From an uncultured Allomuricauda sp. (lineage in GTDB: Bacteria > Bacteroidota > Bacteroidia > Flavobacteriales > Flavobacteriaceae), in NCBI RefSeq assembly GCF_947501165.1, contig NZ_CANMUU010000002.1, positions 248,001 through 312,000 of the forward strand: a DNA stretch of 64,000 nt, written 5' to 3'. Each line of letters begins with the position of its first letter. The first letter of the stretch is position 1. The notes beneath the pieces are model-generated. The model saw nothing but the letters and a program-made list of their open reading frames with translations, was not told the origin of the DNA and ran no database searches. Both the position numbers and the translations under genes were made by a program. This document shows positions 27,798 to 37,553 of the stretch, in pieces.

Positions 27798-28508
27798 TCA
27801 TTCAATATTGGCTATTGCAACTGCAGTACATGCAAAAATAGCTGCGGTTTCTGTCCGTAAACGGGTGTTGCCCAATGCAACGGGGTGATACCCTTTTTTT
27901 ATGGCCATATCAATTTCCTCAGATGAGAAGTCACCTTCAGGACCAATAAGGATAGTGGTATCTTGCTCAGGGACAAGTAGATTTTTCAACTCTTTTCTCT
28001 CATTTTCTTCGCAATGTGCTATAAATGAAGATGAATTTACCAGATGTTTTTTTAGAAAATCATCAAAGGAAGTAAGAGGATTGAGTTTGGGTAGAAAAGT
28101 TTGCAAGGACTGTTTCATGGCTGAATGTAGAACTCTGTTCATGCGTTCTAATTTTAGCGTTTTTCGTTCTGACCTCTTACAAAGAACTGGGGTAATCTCG
28201 TCAACACCTATTTCAGTTGCTTTTTCCAAAAACCATTCAAAACGATCGTTCATTTTTGTTGGAGAAACTACCATATGCAAACGATAGGGTCTAGGTTCAG
28301 TTTGACTAATCTTTACAATTTGCGCATGACATTTCCGTGAATCCGTTGAGAGTAGTTCGGCATCAAAAAGATATCCTTTGCCATTGGTTATGTGGAGTGT
28401 ATCCCCTTCTTTTTTTCGAAGCACCCTGCTGATATGTTTGCTTTCTTCGGGTGAGAAAAAAAAGGAAGTTGTTGTGGTGTCTAGCGTAGGACTGTAAAAA
28501 AGCTGCAT
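27798..28508 (-). CDS. rsmE: 16S rRNA m3U1498 methyltransferase
   Basis: A 236-residue RsmE-family SPOUT methyltransferase. The PUA-like N-terminus (HISRVLRKKEGDTLHITNGKGYLF) is followed by the SPOUT knot with the signatures IGPEGDFSSEEIDMA and LGNTRLRTETAA, which form the SAM pocket. It methylates N3 of U1498 in 16S rRNA. Length is normal. It starts 16 bases after tsaD on the same strand, so the two are co-transcribed. Its stop codon lies two bases from the end of the convergent DUF1223 gene. Confidence 0.95.
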   Translation of the reverse strand: MQLFYSPTLDTTTTSFFFSPEESKHISRVLRKKEGDTLHITNGKGYLFDAELLSTDSRKCHAQIVKISQTEPRPYRLHMVVSPTKMNDRFEWFLEKATEIGVDEITPVLCKRSERKTLKLERMNRVLHSAMKQSLQTFLPKLNPLTSFDDFLKKHLVNSSSFIAHCEENERKELKNLLVPEQDTTILIGPEGDFSSEEIDMAIKKGYHPVALGNTRLRTETAAIFACTAVAIANIE

Positions 28509-28524
28509 CCTAAATTCTGTTAGT

Positions 28525-29553
28525 TTAGCTACCTATGGCATACCTTGCCTTCGCAGCAATACCTTGGTTGGTAAATTGATTCTCTAAGAACTTTAAGTAC
28601 CCTACAATTCCAATCATGCCTGCGTTATCGGTACAATATTGAAATTTGGGTATATAGGTGGTCCAACCTTTGGTTTCCCTTGCATCCTGCAATCGTTGTC
28701 TTATTCCTGAGTTGGCAGCAACCCCACCCCCAATGGCAACATGTTTTATTCCAGTTTCCTTGGCCGCCTTTTCAAGCTTGTCCATTAGAATTTCAAGGAT
28801 GGTGTACTGCACTGAAGCACAGATGTCATCAATATTGTCTTGAATAAAATCTGGATTATTCTTTGTATGCTTTTGAAGAAAATAAAGAATGCTGGTTTTG
28901 AGACCGCTAAAGCTGAAATTCAATCCATCAACCTTGGGTTTCGGAAAAGAAAAAGCACTTGGATTACCTTGTCTCGCATGTTTGTCTACCAAAGGACCTC
29001 CAGGATAGGGTAGTCCCATTAACTTGGCACTCTTGTCAAATGCTTCTCCTACCGCATCATCCAGAGTTTCACCTAGCACCTCCATGTCAAAGTAATGATT
29101 GACCTTTACAATCTGTGTATGTCCTCCACTAATGGTCATTCCTAAAAATGGAAAAGGAGGAGCAGTCATTTCTTCGTCATCAATAAAATGAGCCAAAATA
29201 TGGGCTTCCATATGATTTACCTCAATCAAAGGAATATCCAAAGCCAATGATAACGACTTTGCGAACGAAGTACCTACCAAAAGAGATCCCATAAGACCGG
29301 GCCCTCTTGTGAAGGCTATGGCTGCAAGTTGTTTTTTATCGATATTTGCCTTGGCCAAGGCTTGGTGGACCACTGGAACTATGTTTTGTTGATGAGCACG
29401 AGAGGCTAATTCAGGTACCACCCCGCCATATTGTTTATGAATCTCTTGGGTAGCCACCACATTGCTCAATACTTTTGTATTGCATAAAACGGCCGCTGAA
29501 GTATCATCGCATGACGATTCTATCGCAAGAATGTATATTTTTTTGGTAGTCAC
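28525..29553 (-). CDS. tsaD: tRNA N6-adenosine threonylcarbamoyltransferase
   Basis: A 342-residue TsaD/Kae1 protein. It begins ILAIESSCDDTSAAVL, and the metal-binding HMEAHILAHF (two histidines), FLGMTISGGHTQIV and GGGVAANSGIRQRL motifs are intact. It transfers the threonylcarbamoyl group to A37 of ANN-reading tRNAs with TsaB and TsaE, which are not in this window. It is divergent from the TamB-like gene with about 100 bases between them. Confidence 0.97.
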   Translation of the reverse strand: MTTKKIYILAIESSCDDTSAAVLCNTKVLSNVVATQEIHKQYGGVVPELASRAHQQNIVPVVHQALAKANIDKKQLAAIAFTRGPGLMGSLLVGTSFAKSLSLALDIPLIEVNHMEAHILAHFIDDEEMTAPPFPFLGMTISGGHTQIVKVNHYFDMEVLGETLDDAVGEAFDKSAKLMGLPYPGGPLVDKHARQGNPSAFSFPKPKVDGLNFSFSGLKTSILYFLQKHTKNNPDFIQDNIDDICASVQYTILEILMDKLEKAAKETGIKHVAIGGGVAANSGIRQRLQDARETKGWTTYIPKFQYCTDNAGMIGIVGYLKFLENQFTNQGIAAKARYAIGS

Positions 29554-29649
29554 AGGCTTTGGAACAAAAATTGGTCATACAAAAGTAAAACATAAAGCCC
29601 TATCAAAAAACTTAGGAAAATACTGGTTCGATTACTATTATCCATTCTG

Positions 29650-32600
29650 TTGATAATGGTATTGGCTTCATTGGTACTTTCCTTACCTGCAGTGCAAACC
29701 AGACTAGGTCAATATGCTACCAAGTCCTTAAATGAGGAGTTTGGCACCAATATTTCCATAGATAGATTGAGTCTTTCCCTTTTCAGTTTAAATGCAGGAC
29801 TCAAAGGGATCTATGTTGAGGATCATAAAAAGGATACACTAGCCTACATTCAAAAACTTTCTACTTCTATTCTTAATCTTCGAAACATGTCCAATGGAAG
29901 TTTGGAGTTTGGCGATATGGAATTGGATGGGGTAGTTTTTAATTTGAAAACCTATAAGGGTGAAGACGATACTAATCTGGACATTTTCGTAGCAAAACTA
30001 GATGATGGTAAGCCAAGAGCACCTGGAACTCCACCTTTTTTTATGTCTTCGGATGAAATCCAAATTTCTGAAGGTAAATTCAAATTGGTGGATGAGAACT
30101 TGGAAAAACAAGAAACCTTGAATTTCTTCAATCTCGAGATTGATGCCAGTGATTTCCAGATTTTGGGCCCTGAGGTTACAATAACAATCAATGAATTGGC
30201 CATGGACAGTAAACGGGGAATCCGTTTAGAACAATTGTCCACGAATTTTGAATACACCAAACAGCAAATGCGGTTTGATGCATTGGGAATCAAAACCGAA
30301 CAATCCCAGCTCATGGGTAATCTTATATTCGACTACAACCGAGAGGATTTTTCGGAGTTTTTGGACAAGGTGAAGATTACGGCAGAGTTTACAGAATCCA
30401 CTGTGGCTTTAAATGAAATCAACACATTTTACAATGAGTTTGGGAGCAATAAAATGGTCTCATTTTCATCAAAAATAAGTGGCTTCCTCAATAATTTGGA
30501 AGTAGAAGACTTGTTTTTAAGATCTGAGAATACTGGTATACGAGGAGATTTTGTATTTCAGAACCTTTTCAGCGAAACCGCTCCATTTGTGCTAAATGGA
30601 GATATTGATAACCTAACCTCCAGTTATTACCAACTTAGGTCACTGCTGCCAGATATTTTAGGAAAGAGCATCCCTTCGTCATTTCAAAAGCTAGGGCAAT
30701 TTACCATTCGGGGAAACGCCGAGGTAACAGAGACATCTTTAGATGTTAAAGTAAACCTGAATACAGCCATTGGTAGCAGTTACACCGATTTGCAAATGAC
30801 CAACATTCAAACTATTGACGATGCTTCTTATATAGGATTCATTTCCCTCATTGATTTTGATTTGGGAACATTTGTTGAGGACGAGAAGTTGGGATTGGCG
30901 AGCATGGATGTCAATGTTGAAGGCAAAGGATTCATTTCCGAATATCTAAATACGGAAGTAATAGGAGAAGTTTACAAGCTTGAATTCAATGGCTATGAAT
31001 ATAACGGACTCAAAGTATCAGGAATACTAAAGGAAGAACTTTTTGATGGTTCCTTACTAAGTAGTGATGAGAATTTCAAGTTTGATTTTAAAGGATTAGC
31101 TGATTTTGGGGACGGGGCCAATAAATTCAATTTTATAGCTTCTGTAGATCATGCAGACCTGAAGCGTCTGAATTTTATCAATGACAGTGTATCCATATTT
31201 AAAGGAAATCTGAACATGGATATTGAAGGTAATACGTTGGACAATATTATAGGACAAGTACGTTTCTCAAATACAACCTATCAAAACAAAAACGAGACCT
31301 ATTATTTCGAAGATTTTTCAGTTTTGTCCTCTTTTGATGCAGATACCGTAAGGACAGTAGAAATTAATTCTCCTGATATCATTACAGGCTATGTAAAAGG
31401 AAAGTTTAAGGTTGAGGAAATAGGAAAGTTGGTTCAAAATTCTGTTGGCAGCATTTACACAAACTATCGACCCTTTGAGATTTCAGAAGGCCAAGAATTA
31501 AGTTTCAACTTCAAGATATACAATAAAATAGTGGATGTTTTCTTTCCGGAGGTCTCGTTTGATGCCAATACCTACATCAGGGGTGATATTGTTGCCGATG
31601 AAGGGGATTTTAAACTCACTTTTAAATCACCAAATATTAAGGCCTATGGGAATGAGTTTGACAATCTGGAATTGAAGATTGACAACAAAAACCCCTTATT
31701 TAATACTTTCCTTTCGGTAGAAGATATGGCAACTTTGTATTATGATGTGAAGGATTTCAATCTGATTAATACAACCCTAAAAGATACTTTGTTCTTTAGA
31801 ACAGAGTTTAAAGGGGGCCGGGGTTTGGATGATAGCTATAACTTAAATTTTTACCATACGTTCAACCAAGAAAACAAATCTGTAATTGGACTGAAGAAGT
31901 CAGAAATGAACTTCAAAGGAAACACTTGGGTATTGAATAAAGAGGGCAATACCAAAAATAAAGTGATTTTAAATAGGACCTTGGACAGTATTTGGATAGA
32001 AGATTTGGTCATGGACAACGAAAATGAAGAACAGATAAGGTTACGTGGGGAGCTAGCGGATTCCACCTATAAAGATTTGGACCTACAGTTCAAAATAGTG
32101 TCATTAAATAAGATTACACCTAAAGTGGATAGTTTAAAGTTGGATGGAACGGTTAATGGTTTCTTGAACATTCTTCAAAAAGAAGGGAAGTACTTACCCA
32201 CATCCAGTCTGAATATTGAAAACTTAAGTGTAAACGATTCAAGGCTTGGTGATTTGGAAATTGGGATATTTGGAAACAATGACCTTACCCAATTTGGTAT
32301 TAGTACTTGGTTGGATGATAATGGAAGGGAGAAAATGTCCATCAATGGGAAGATTACCAATAAAAATAAAGACACACGACTAGACCTTACTGCTAATTTT
32401 ACCGATTTTGAAATGGAACCTTTCAGTCCTTTGGGAGAAGATGTTGTTTCTAATATTAGAGGGAAAATAAGCGGAAACGTAAAAGTGATAGGCAAAGCCG
32501 AAAACCCTTCAATCAATGGTAATTTAACGCTTAATGAAGCTGGCTTGGGTATACCTTACCTAAATGTGGATTATGATTTTGCTCCATTTTCCCAAGTCCG

Positions 32601-34080
32601 CCTTTTTGATCAAACCTTTTATTTTGAGAATATTGGTCTTTCTGATGTTGCGGAGGGTACTACGGCAACCTTGGATGGTACGATTAACCACACAGCTTTT
32701 GGGGACTGGTCTTTGGATTTGGATGTAGATACTAGGAACGACCGGTTTATGATACTGAATACTGAATTTAATGAAGAAGCCTTATACTACGGAACAGGTT
32801 TCATTAATGGTACCGGTAGTATTTATGGTCCTACGGAAGGACTTACGATTTCAGTTGATGCAACCACCGGTCCAGGTACATCTTTGAAAATACCACTTAG
32901 CGACGTAACCTCAGTTGGCGATTATTCGTTCATTAATTTTATTGAAAAAAAGGGCACGGAAACATTTAAGGAGGAACGTGTGTTAAAGGATTATGAAGGT
33001 TTGGAAATGGCCTTTGATTTGGCAGTAACACCGGATGCCGAGGTTGAAATCGTTGTTGATCAGAATACAGGGAGTTCACTTAAAGGAACTGGTGAAGGAA
33101 TTTTACTGATTGAAATCAACACCAATGGTAAATTCAATATGTATGGAGAATTTGTTGCGGTTACTGGAGAGTACAATTTTAGATATGGAGGTGTAATAGA
33201 CAAAACATTCCAAGTACGCCCTGGAGGAACCATTCTTTGGGAGCGAGACCCTTTAGCGGCGCAACTAAATTTGGAGGCAGTATATGCCCTTAATGCCAAT
33301 CCAGCACCTCTATTGGACAACCAAGGATTCAACGGAAGAATACCGACCGAAGTAGTGGTAAGGTTGAATGGAGAACTGGAAAACCCGAACATTAGTTTCG
33401 ATATTGATTTTCCTGGAACCAATTCTGTGGTTCAATCCGAATTGGAATATAGACTCCAAGACCCAACAGTAAAAGAACGAAATGCTTTTTTCCTAATGGC
33501 GCAAGGAACGTTTGTAGACGACCAATCAGGTGGACTCAACCAACAATTGGTTACTGGAAACCTTATTCAAACCGCGTCAGGCTTGTTGAATCAAATATTG
33601 GCAGGTGAAAATGATAAATTGAATTTTGGTCTATCTTATGAACAAGGATTGCTTAACCCTGAAGCGGATATTCAAACCGAAAATCGCATTGGAGTTACCG
33701 TCTCAACAAAAATTTCGGATAGGGTACTGGTAAATGGTAGGTTGGGAGTCCCGGTTGGGGGTGTGTCGGAAACTGTCGTTGCTGGAGATGTAGAGGTACA
33801 AGTTTTACTAAATGAAGAAGGAACGCTCAGCGCAAAGATTTTTAATCGAGAAAATCAAATCCAACAGTTTTTTGCAGAGCGGCAAGGATATACACAGGGA
33901 TTGGGGCTTTCGTACCAAGTCGATTTCAATAACTTCAAAGACTTAATGCGAAAGATTTTTCAAAAGAAGGAGAAAAAAGAGGAAAAATCACCTCCAATTC
34001 AGTCAACGGAAATCATGGGGAAAGATAGTTTGATTCGTTTCAAACCTAAAAACAGCACTGCCAAGAGATCACCAAATTAA
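29650..34080 (+). CDS. tamB: TamB-like translocation/assembly protein
   Basis: An AsmA/TamB-type protein of about 1476 residues, with an N-terminal membrane anchor, a very long beta-taco made of repeated LDGTVNG-like strands, and the DUF490 C-terminal domain (about 1100-1440: YGEFVAVTGEYNFRYGGVIDKTFQVRPGG). It bridges inner and outer membranes and moves lipids or assembles outer-membrane proteins. The start is uncertain: TTG 29650 or ATG 29656 would cut the membrane helix, while the same frame is open from 29596 and reads KKLRKILVRLLLSILL upstream, which looks like the real N-terminus, but there is no ATG, GTG or TTG there. A non-standard start or a frameshift must be considered. Confidence 0.9.
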   Translation: MIMVLASLVLSLPAVQTRLGQYATKSLNEEFGTNISIDRLSLSLFSLNAGLKGIYVEDHKKDTLAYIQKLSTSILNLRNMSNGSLEFGDMELDGVVFNLKTYKGEDDTNLDIFVAKLDDGKPRAPGTPPFFMSSDEIQISEGKFKLVDENLEKQETLNFFNLEIDASDFQILGPEVTITINELAMDSKRGIRLEQLSTNFEYTKQQMRFDALGIKTEQSQLMGNLIFDYNREDFSEFLDKVKITAEFTESTVALNEINTFYNEFGSNKMVSFSSKISGFLNNLEVEDLFLRSENTGIRGDFVFQNLFSETAPFVLNGDIDNLTSSYYQLRSLLPDILGKSIPSSFQKLGQFTIRGNAEVTETSLDVKVNLNTAIGSSYTDLQMTNIQTIDDASYIGFISLIDFDLGTFVEDEKLGLASMDVNVEGKGFISEYLNTEVIGEVYKLEFNGYEYNGLKVSGILKEELFDGSLLSSDENFKFDFKGLADFGDGANKFNFIASVDHADLKRLNFINDSVSIFKGNLNMDIEGNTLDNIIGQVRFSNTTYQNKNETYYFEDFSVLSSFDADTVRTVEINSPDIITGYVKGKFKVEEIGKLVQNSVGSIYTNYRPFEISEGQELSFNFKIYNKIVDVFFPEVSFDANTYIRGDIVADEGDFKLTFKSPNIKAYGNEFDNLELKIDNKNPLFNTFLSVEDMATLYYDVKDFNLINTTLKDTLFFRTEFKGGRGLDDSYNLNFYHTFNQENKSVIGLKKSEMNFKGNTWVLNKEGNTKNKVILNRTLDSIWIEDLVMDNENEEQIRLRGELADSTYKDLDLQFKIVSLNKITPKVDSLKLDGTVNGFLNILQKEGKYLPTSSLNIENLSVNDSRLGDLEIGIFGNNDLTQFGISTWLDDNGREKMSINGKITNKNKDTRLDLTANFTDFEMEPFSPLGEDVVSNIRGKISGNVKVIGKAENPSINGNLTLNEAGLGIPYLNVDYDFAPFSQVRLFDQTFYFENIGLSDVAEGTTATLDGTINHTAFGDWSLDLDVDTRNDRFMILNTEFNEEALYYGTGFINGTGSIYGPTEGLTISVDATTGPGTSLKIPLSDVTSVGDYSFINFIEKKGTETFKEERVLKDYEGLEMAFDLAVTPDAEVEIVVDQNTGSSLKGTGEGILLIEINTNGKFNMYGEFVAVTGEYNFRYGGVIDKTFQVRPGGTILWERDPLAAQLNLEAVYALNANPAPLLDNQGFNGRIPTEVVVRLNGELENPNISFDIDFPGTNSVVQSELEYRLQDPTVKERNAFFLMAQGTFVDDQSGGLNQQLVTGNLIQTASGLLNQILAGENDKLNFGLSYEQGLLNPEADIQTENRIGVTVSTKISDRVLVNGRLGVPVGGVSETVVAGDVEVQVLLNEEGTLSAKIFNRENQIQQFFAERQGYTQGLGLSYQVDFNNFKDLMRKIFQKKEKKEEKSPPIQSTEIMGKDSLIRFKPKNSTAKRSPN

Positions 34081-34116
34081 CATTGATTTTTTCTCATATT
34101 TTCATTGATAATTCTA

Positions 34117-34130
34117 CGAAAACGTTTGCG
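34117..34130. promoter_or_regulatory. LacI-family-like palindromic operator candidate
   Basis: CGAAAACGTTTGCG is a 14-base near palindrome with a central CG and one mismatch. Immediately after it, CGAAAAACGTT repeats the half-site (34129-34139). The central CpG and flanking A/T runs resemble operators of LacI/GalR-type sugar regulators. It lies about 57 bases upstream of the pfkA -7-like element. No LacI-type gene is in the window. Confidence 0.4.
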
Positions 34131-34186
34131 AAAAACGTTGATTACAAATTAGTTAATATCTCATTCGTTAATTAAATAAAGTTTCC

Positions 34187-34194
34187 TAGTTTTG
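34187..34194 (+). promoter_or_regulatory. Bacteroidota-type -7 element (TAGTTTTG) before pfkA
   Basis: TAGTTTTG matches the TAnnTTTG -7 consensus of Bacteroidota sigma-ABfr promoters and lies 17 bases before the start codon. A clear -33 TTG element is not evident, so a transcription start close to the ATG is only inferred. Confidence 0.5.
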
Positions 34195-34211
34195 GCATCT
34201 TAAAGTGTTCA

Positions 34212-35198
34212 ATGGCTTCAGAAATTAAAAAAATAGGCGTGTTTACATCCGGGGGAGATTCACCTGGAATGAATGCTGCTATACGCTCTGTTGTACGTAC
34301 TTGCGCATATCTAAAATTGGAATGTGTGGGTATTTATAGAGGGTATCAAGGGATGATTGAAGGGGACTTTAAACCAATGGATGCCCGTAGCGTAAACAAT
34401 ATCATCAATAAAGGGGGAACCATACTTAAATCTGCACGTTGTGATGATTTTCGTACTCCACAAGGCAGGAAGAAAGCACATGAACAATTGGTGGCCGAGG
34501 GTATTGATGCCTTGGTGGTTATAGGCGGTAATGGCAGCTTTGCAGGTGCTTTGGCCTTGAATGAGGAATTTAATTTTCCAGTTTTAGGAATTCCAGGAAC
34601 AATTGACAACGATATTTTAGGTTCAAGCTATACCATAGGTTTTGATACGGCCATAAATACGGTTGTAGGAGCAATAGATAAGATTAGGGATACAGCAAGC
34701 TCGCACAATCGACTTTTCTTTATAGAAGTTATGGGTAGGGATGTTGGGCACATAGCCCTTAACGCTGGAGTTGGAGCCGGTGCCGAAGAGATTCTCATTC
34801 CGGAACAAAATTTAGGTCTTGAAAGACTGTTGGATTCCTTAAAGCGAAGTAAGAAATCTGGAAAATCCTCGAGTATTGTTATTGTTGCGGAAGGCGATAA
34901 AACAGGTAAGAATGTTTTTGAACTCAAGGAATATGTGGAAGAACATCTGCCCATTTACGATGTTAGGGTATCTGTTCTTGGTCATATGCAACGAGGCGGA
35001 AACCCTACTTGCTTTGACAGGGTGTTGGCCAGTAGAATGGGAGTAAAGGCAGTAGAGAGCTTACTTGAGGGAAAATCAAACTATATGGTTGGAATACGGG
35101 ACACCAAATTGATACTTACCCCAATTAGTGAGGCAATTAAGGCTCATACAGAAATAGACAAAGAACTCATACGAGTTTCAGACATAATGACTACATAA
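34212..35198 (+). CDS. pfkA: ATP-dependent 6-phosphofructokinase
   Basis: A 328-residue PfkA. Visible motifs are TSGGDSPGMNAAIRSVVR (ATP loop), GGNGSF, PGTIDNDI (with the catalytic aspartate) and FIEVMGRDVGHIAL, and the fructose-6-phosphate site GHMQRGGNPTCFDR is complete. It converts fructose 6-phosphate to fructose 1,6-bisphosphate. The ATP-type GGDSPGMN loop (not the PPi-type) supports ATP dependence. It is followed 21 bases later by gap, so glycolytic genes are co-transcribed. Confidence 0.97.
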   Translation: MASEIKKIGVFTSGGDSPGMNAAIRSVVRTCAYLKLECVGIYRGYQGMIEGDFKPMDARSVNNIINKGGTILKSARCDDFRTPQGRKKAHEQLVAEGIDALVVIGGNGSFAGALALNEEFNFPVLGIPGTIDNDILGSSYTIGFDTAINTVVGAIDKIRDTASSHNRLFFIEVMGRDVGHIALNAGVGAGAEEILIPEQNLGLERLLDSLKRSKKSGKSSSIVIVAEGDKTGKNVFELKEYVEEHLPIYDVRVSVLGHMQRGGNPTCFDRVLASRMGVKAVESLLEGKSNYMVGIRDTKLILTPISEAIKAHTEIDKELIRVSDIMTT

Positions 35199-36221
<1,023 letters not shown>

Positions 36222-36248
36222 TTCTGTATCTTACATAAATAATATTCG

Positions 36249-36273
36249 AGGGTGCTGGTGTTATCGGCACCCT
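36249..36273 (+). terminator. Hairpin after gap
   Basis: AGGGTGC (36249-36255) pairs with GCACCCT (36267-36273) around an 11-base loop. The following TATAGTTT is only weakly T-rich, so it may terminate partially and leave the kinase gene downstream at lower expression. Confidence 0.55.
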
Positions 36274-36298
36274 TATAGTTTAACCTAAAAACCAACGT

Positions 36299-37150
36299 AT
36301 GATTCTGATTGTTGACAGCGGGGCTACCAAATCTGATTGGATTGCTCTTGATGAAAAAGGAGAAGAACTTTTTCTAACACAAACCTTGGGACTGAGCCCA
36401 GAGGTTCTTTCAAGAGAGGTGATAGAAGATCGGCTGGCCAACAATTTTGATTTATCCCAAAACAGGGAGCAGGTTAGTCAGTTATACTTTTATGGAGCGG
36501 GCTGCGGCACCGACCGCATGAAGAAGTTCCTTAAGGAAATTTTTAAGGATTTCTTTCCCAATGCCAAATCAGAAGTTCGGGAAGATACCTACGCTGCAAT
36601 CTATTCGACCACTAAAATTGGGCATCAAGGGATTGTCTGCATTTTAGGGACAGGTTCTAATTGTAGCTACTATGACGGTCATCAACTGTTTCAAAAGGTA
36701 ACTTCTTTAGGTTATATACTTATGGACGATGGTAGCGGCAACTTCTTTGGCCGTAAACTCTTAAGGGACTACTACTTTCATAAAATGCCTCAGGATTTGG
36801 GAATTCGTTTTGCCAAAGATTATAACCTGGACGCAGATGTAATAAAAGATCATTTATATAAGCAACCCAACCCAAATACCTATCTAGCCACATTTGCCCG
36901 TTTCATTATAGAGAACAAAGAACACCCATATTGCAAAGGAGTAATTGATAAGGGCTTTCAGCAATTTGTCAACAACTACATCATGCAATTTGAATTGGCC
37001 ACTAAAGTACCTATCCATTTTGTAGGAAGTATAGCCCACTTTCTAAAAGATGAATTGACCACGGTTCTGGAACGCAATGACTTGATTTTAGGGGTTATCC
37101 GCAGAAGACCAATTGAAGGTCTAATGGAATTCCATAAGCAAACTATTTAA
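36299..37150 (+). CDS. BadF/BadG/BcrA/BcrD-type N-acetylglucosamine kinase-like sugar kinase
   Basis: A 283-residue sugar kinase of the ASKHA ATPase superfamily. IVDSGATKSDWIAL is the phosphate-1 loop, IVCILGTGSNCSYYDG the phosphate-2 region, and FVGSIAHFLKD the adenosine motif. The family includes N-acetylglucosamine kinases that recycle cell-wall sugar, which would suit the NagZ-type enzyme at 46 kb, but glucosamine or another hexosamine is also possible. It follows gap and its hairpin. Its last eight bases overlap the convergent ridA gene. Confidence 0.85.
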   Translation: MILIVDSGATKSDWIALDEKGEELFLTQTLGLSPEVLSREVIEDRLANNFDLSQNREQVSQLYFYGAGCGTDRMKKFLKEIFKDFFPNAKSEVREDTYAAIYSTTKIGHQGIVCILGTGSNCSYYDGHQLFQKVTSLGYILMDDGSGNFFGRKLLRDYYFHKMPQDLGIRFAKDYNLDADVIKDHLYKQPNPNTYLATFARFIIENKEHPYCKGVIDKGFQQFVNNYIMQFELATKVPIHFVGSIAHFLKDELTTVLERNDLILGVIRRRPIEGLMEFHKQTI

Positions 37151-37523
37151 TGGCAATCATGGATATTTCCACGTTTACGAATGCTGGGAGATTTGCCACT
37201 TCAACTGTTTCCCTGGCAGGTGCAGTATCTGGATTAAAATAAGCACCATACGCTTTATTGATTTCTGCAAATTGATGCATGTCCTTAATGAAAATTGAGG
37301 TTTTCACTACATGCTCAAAGGTCATTCCCGCTTCCTCCAAGATGGCCTTTAAATTCTCCATGGACTGCTTGGTCTCAGCCTGAATATCGCCTTCAACCAA
37401 ATTACCTGTTGCGGGATCAATTGGAATTTGACCCGAAACAAAAAGAGTATCCTTAATTAGCACGGCTTGGTTGTAGGGTCCAATAGGAGCAGGTGCCTTA
37501 GGCGTATTGATAATCGTCTTCAT
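37143..37523 (-). CDS. ridA: RidA family enamine/imine deaminase
   Basis: A 126-residue RidA/YjgF protein. APAPIGPYNQAVLI, LFVSGQIPIDPATGNLVEGD and the closing PARETVEVANLPAFVNVEISMIA are family hallmarks, including the catalytic arginine. It destroys reactive enamine/imine intermediates formed by PLP enzymes. It is cytoplasmic and of normal length. It follows the LptD-like gene 30 bases downstream on the same strand and converges with the sugar kinase gene, overlapping it by eight bases. Confidence 0.95.
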   Translation of the reverse strand: MKTIINTPKAPAPIGPYNQAVLIKDTLFVSGQIPIDPATGNLVEGDIQAETKQSMENLKAILEEAGMTFEHVVKTSIFIKDMHQFAEINKAYGAYFNPDTAPARETVEVANLPAFVNVEISMIAIK

Positions 37524-37553
37524 ACTAAAAACTTATTTTGATTAAAGATACTT

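Noticed and set aside
29462..29653. A rightward 63-codon frame spanning the tsaD start and the TamB start
   Set aside because: Most of it is antisense to tsaD. It was kept only as a possible frameshifted N-terminus of the TamB-like gene, not as a separate gene.
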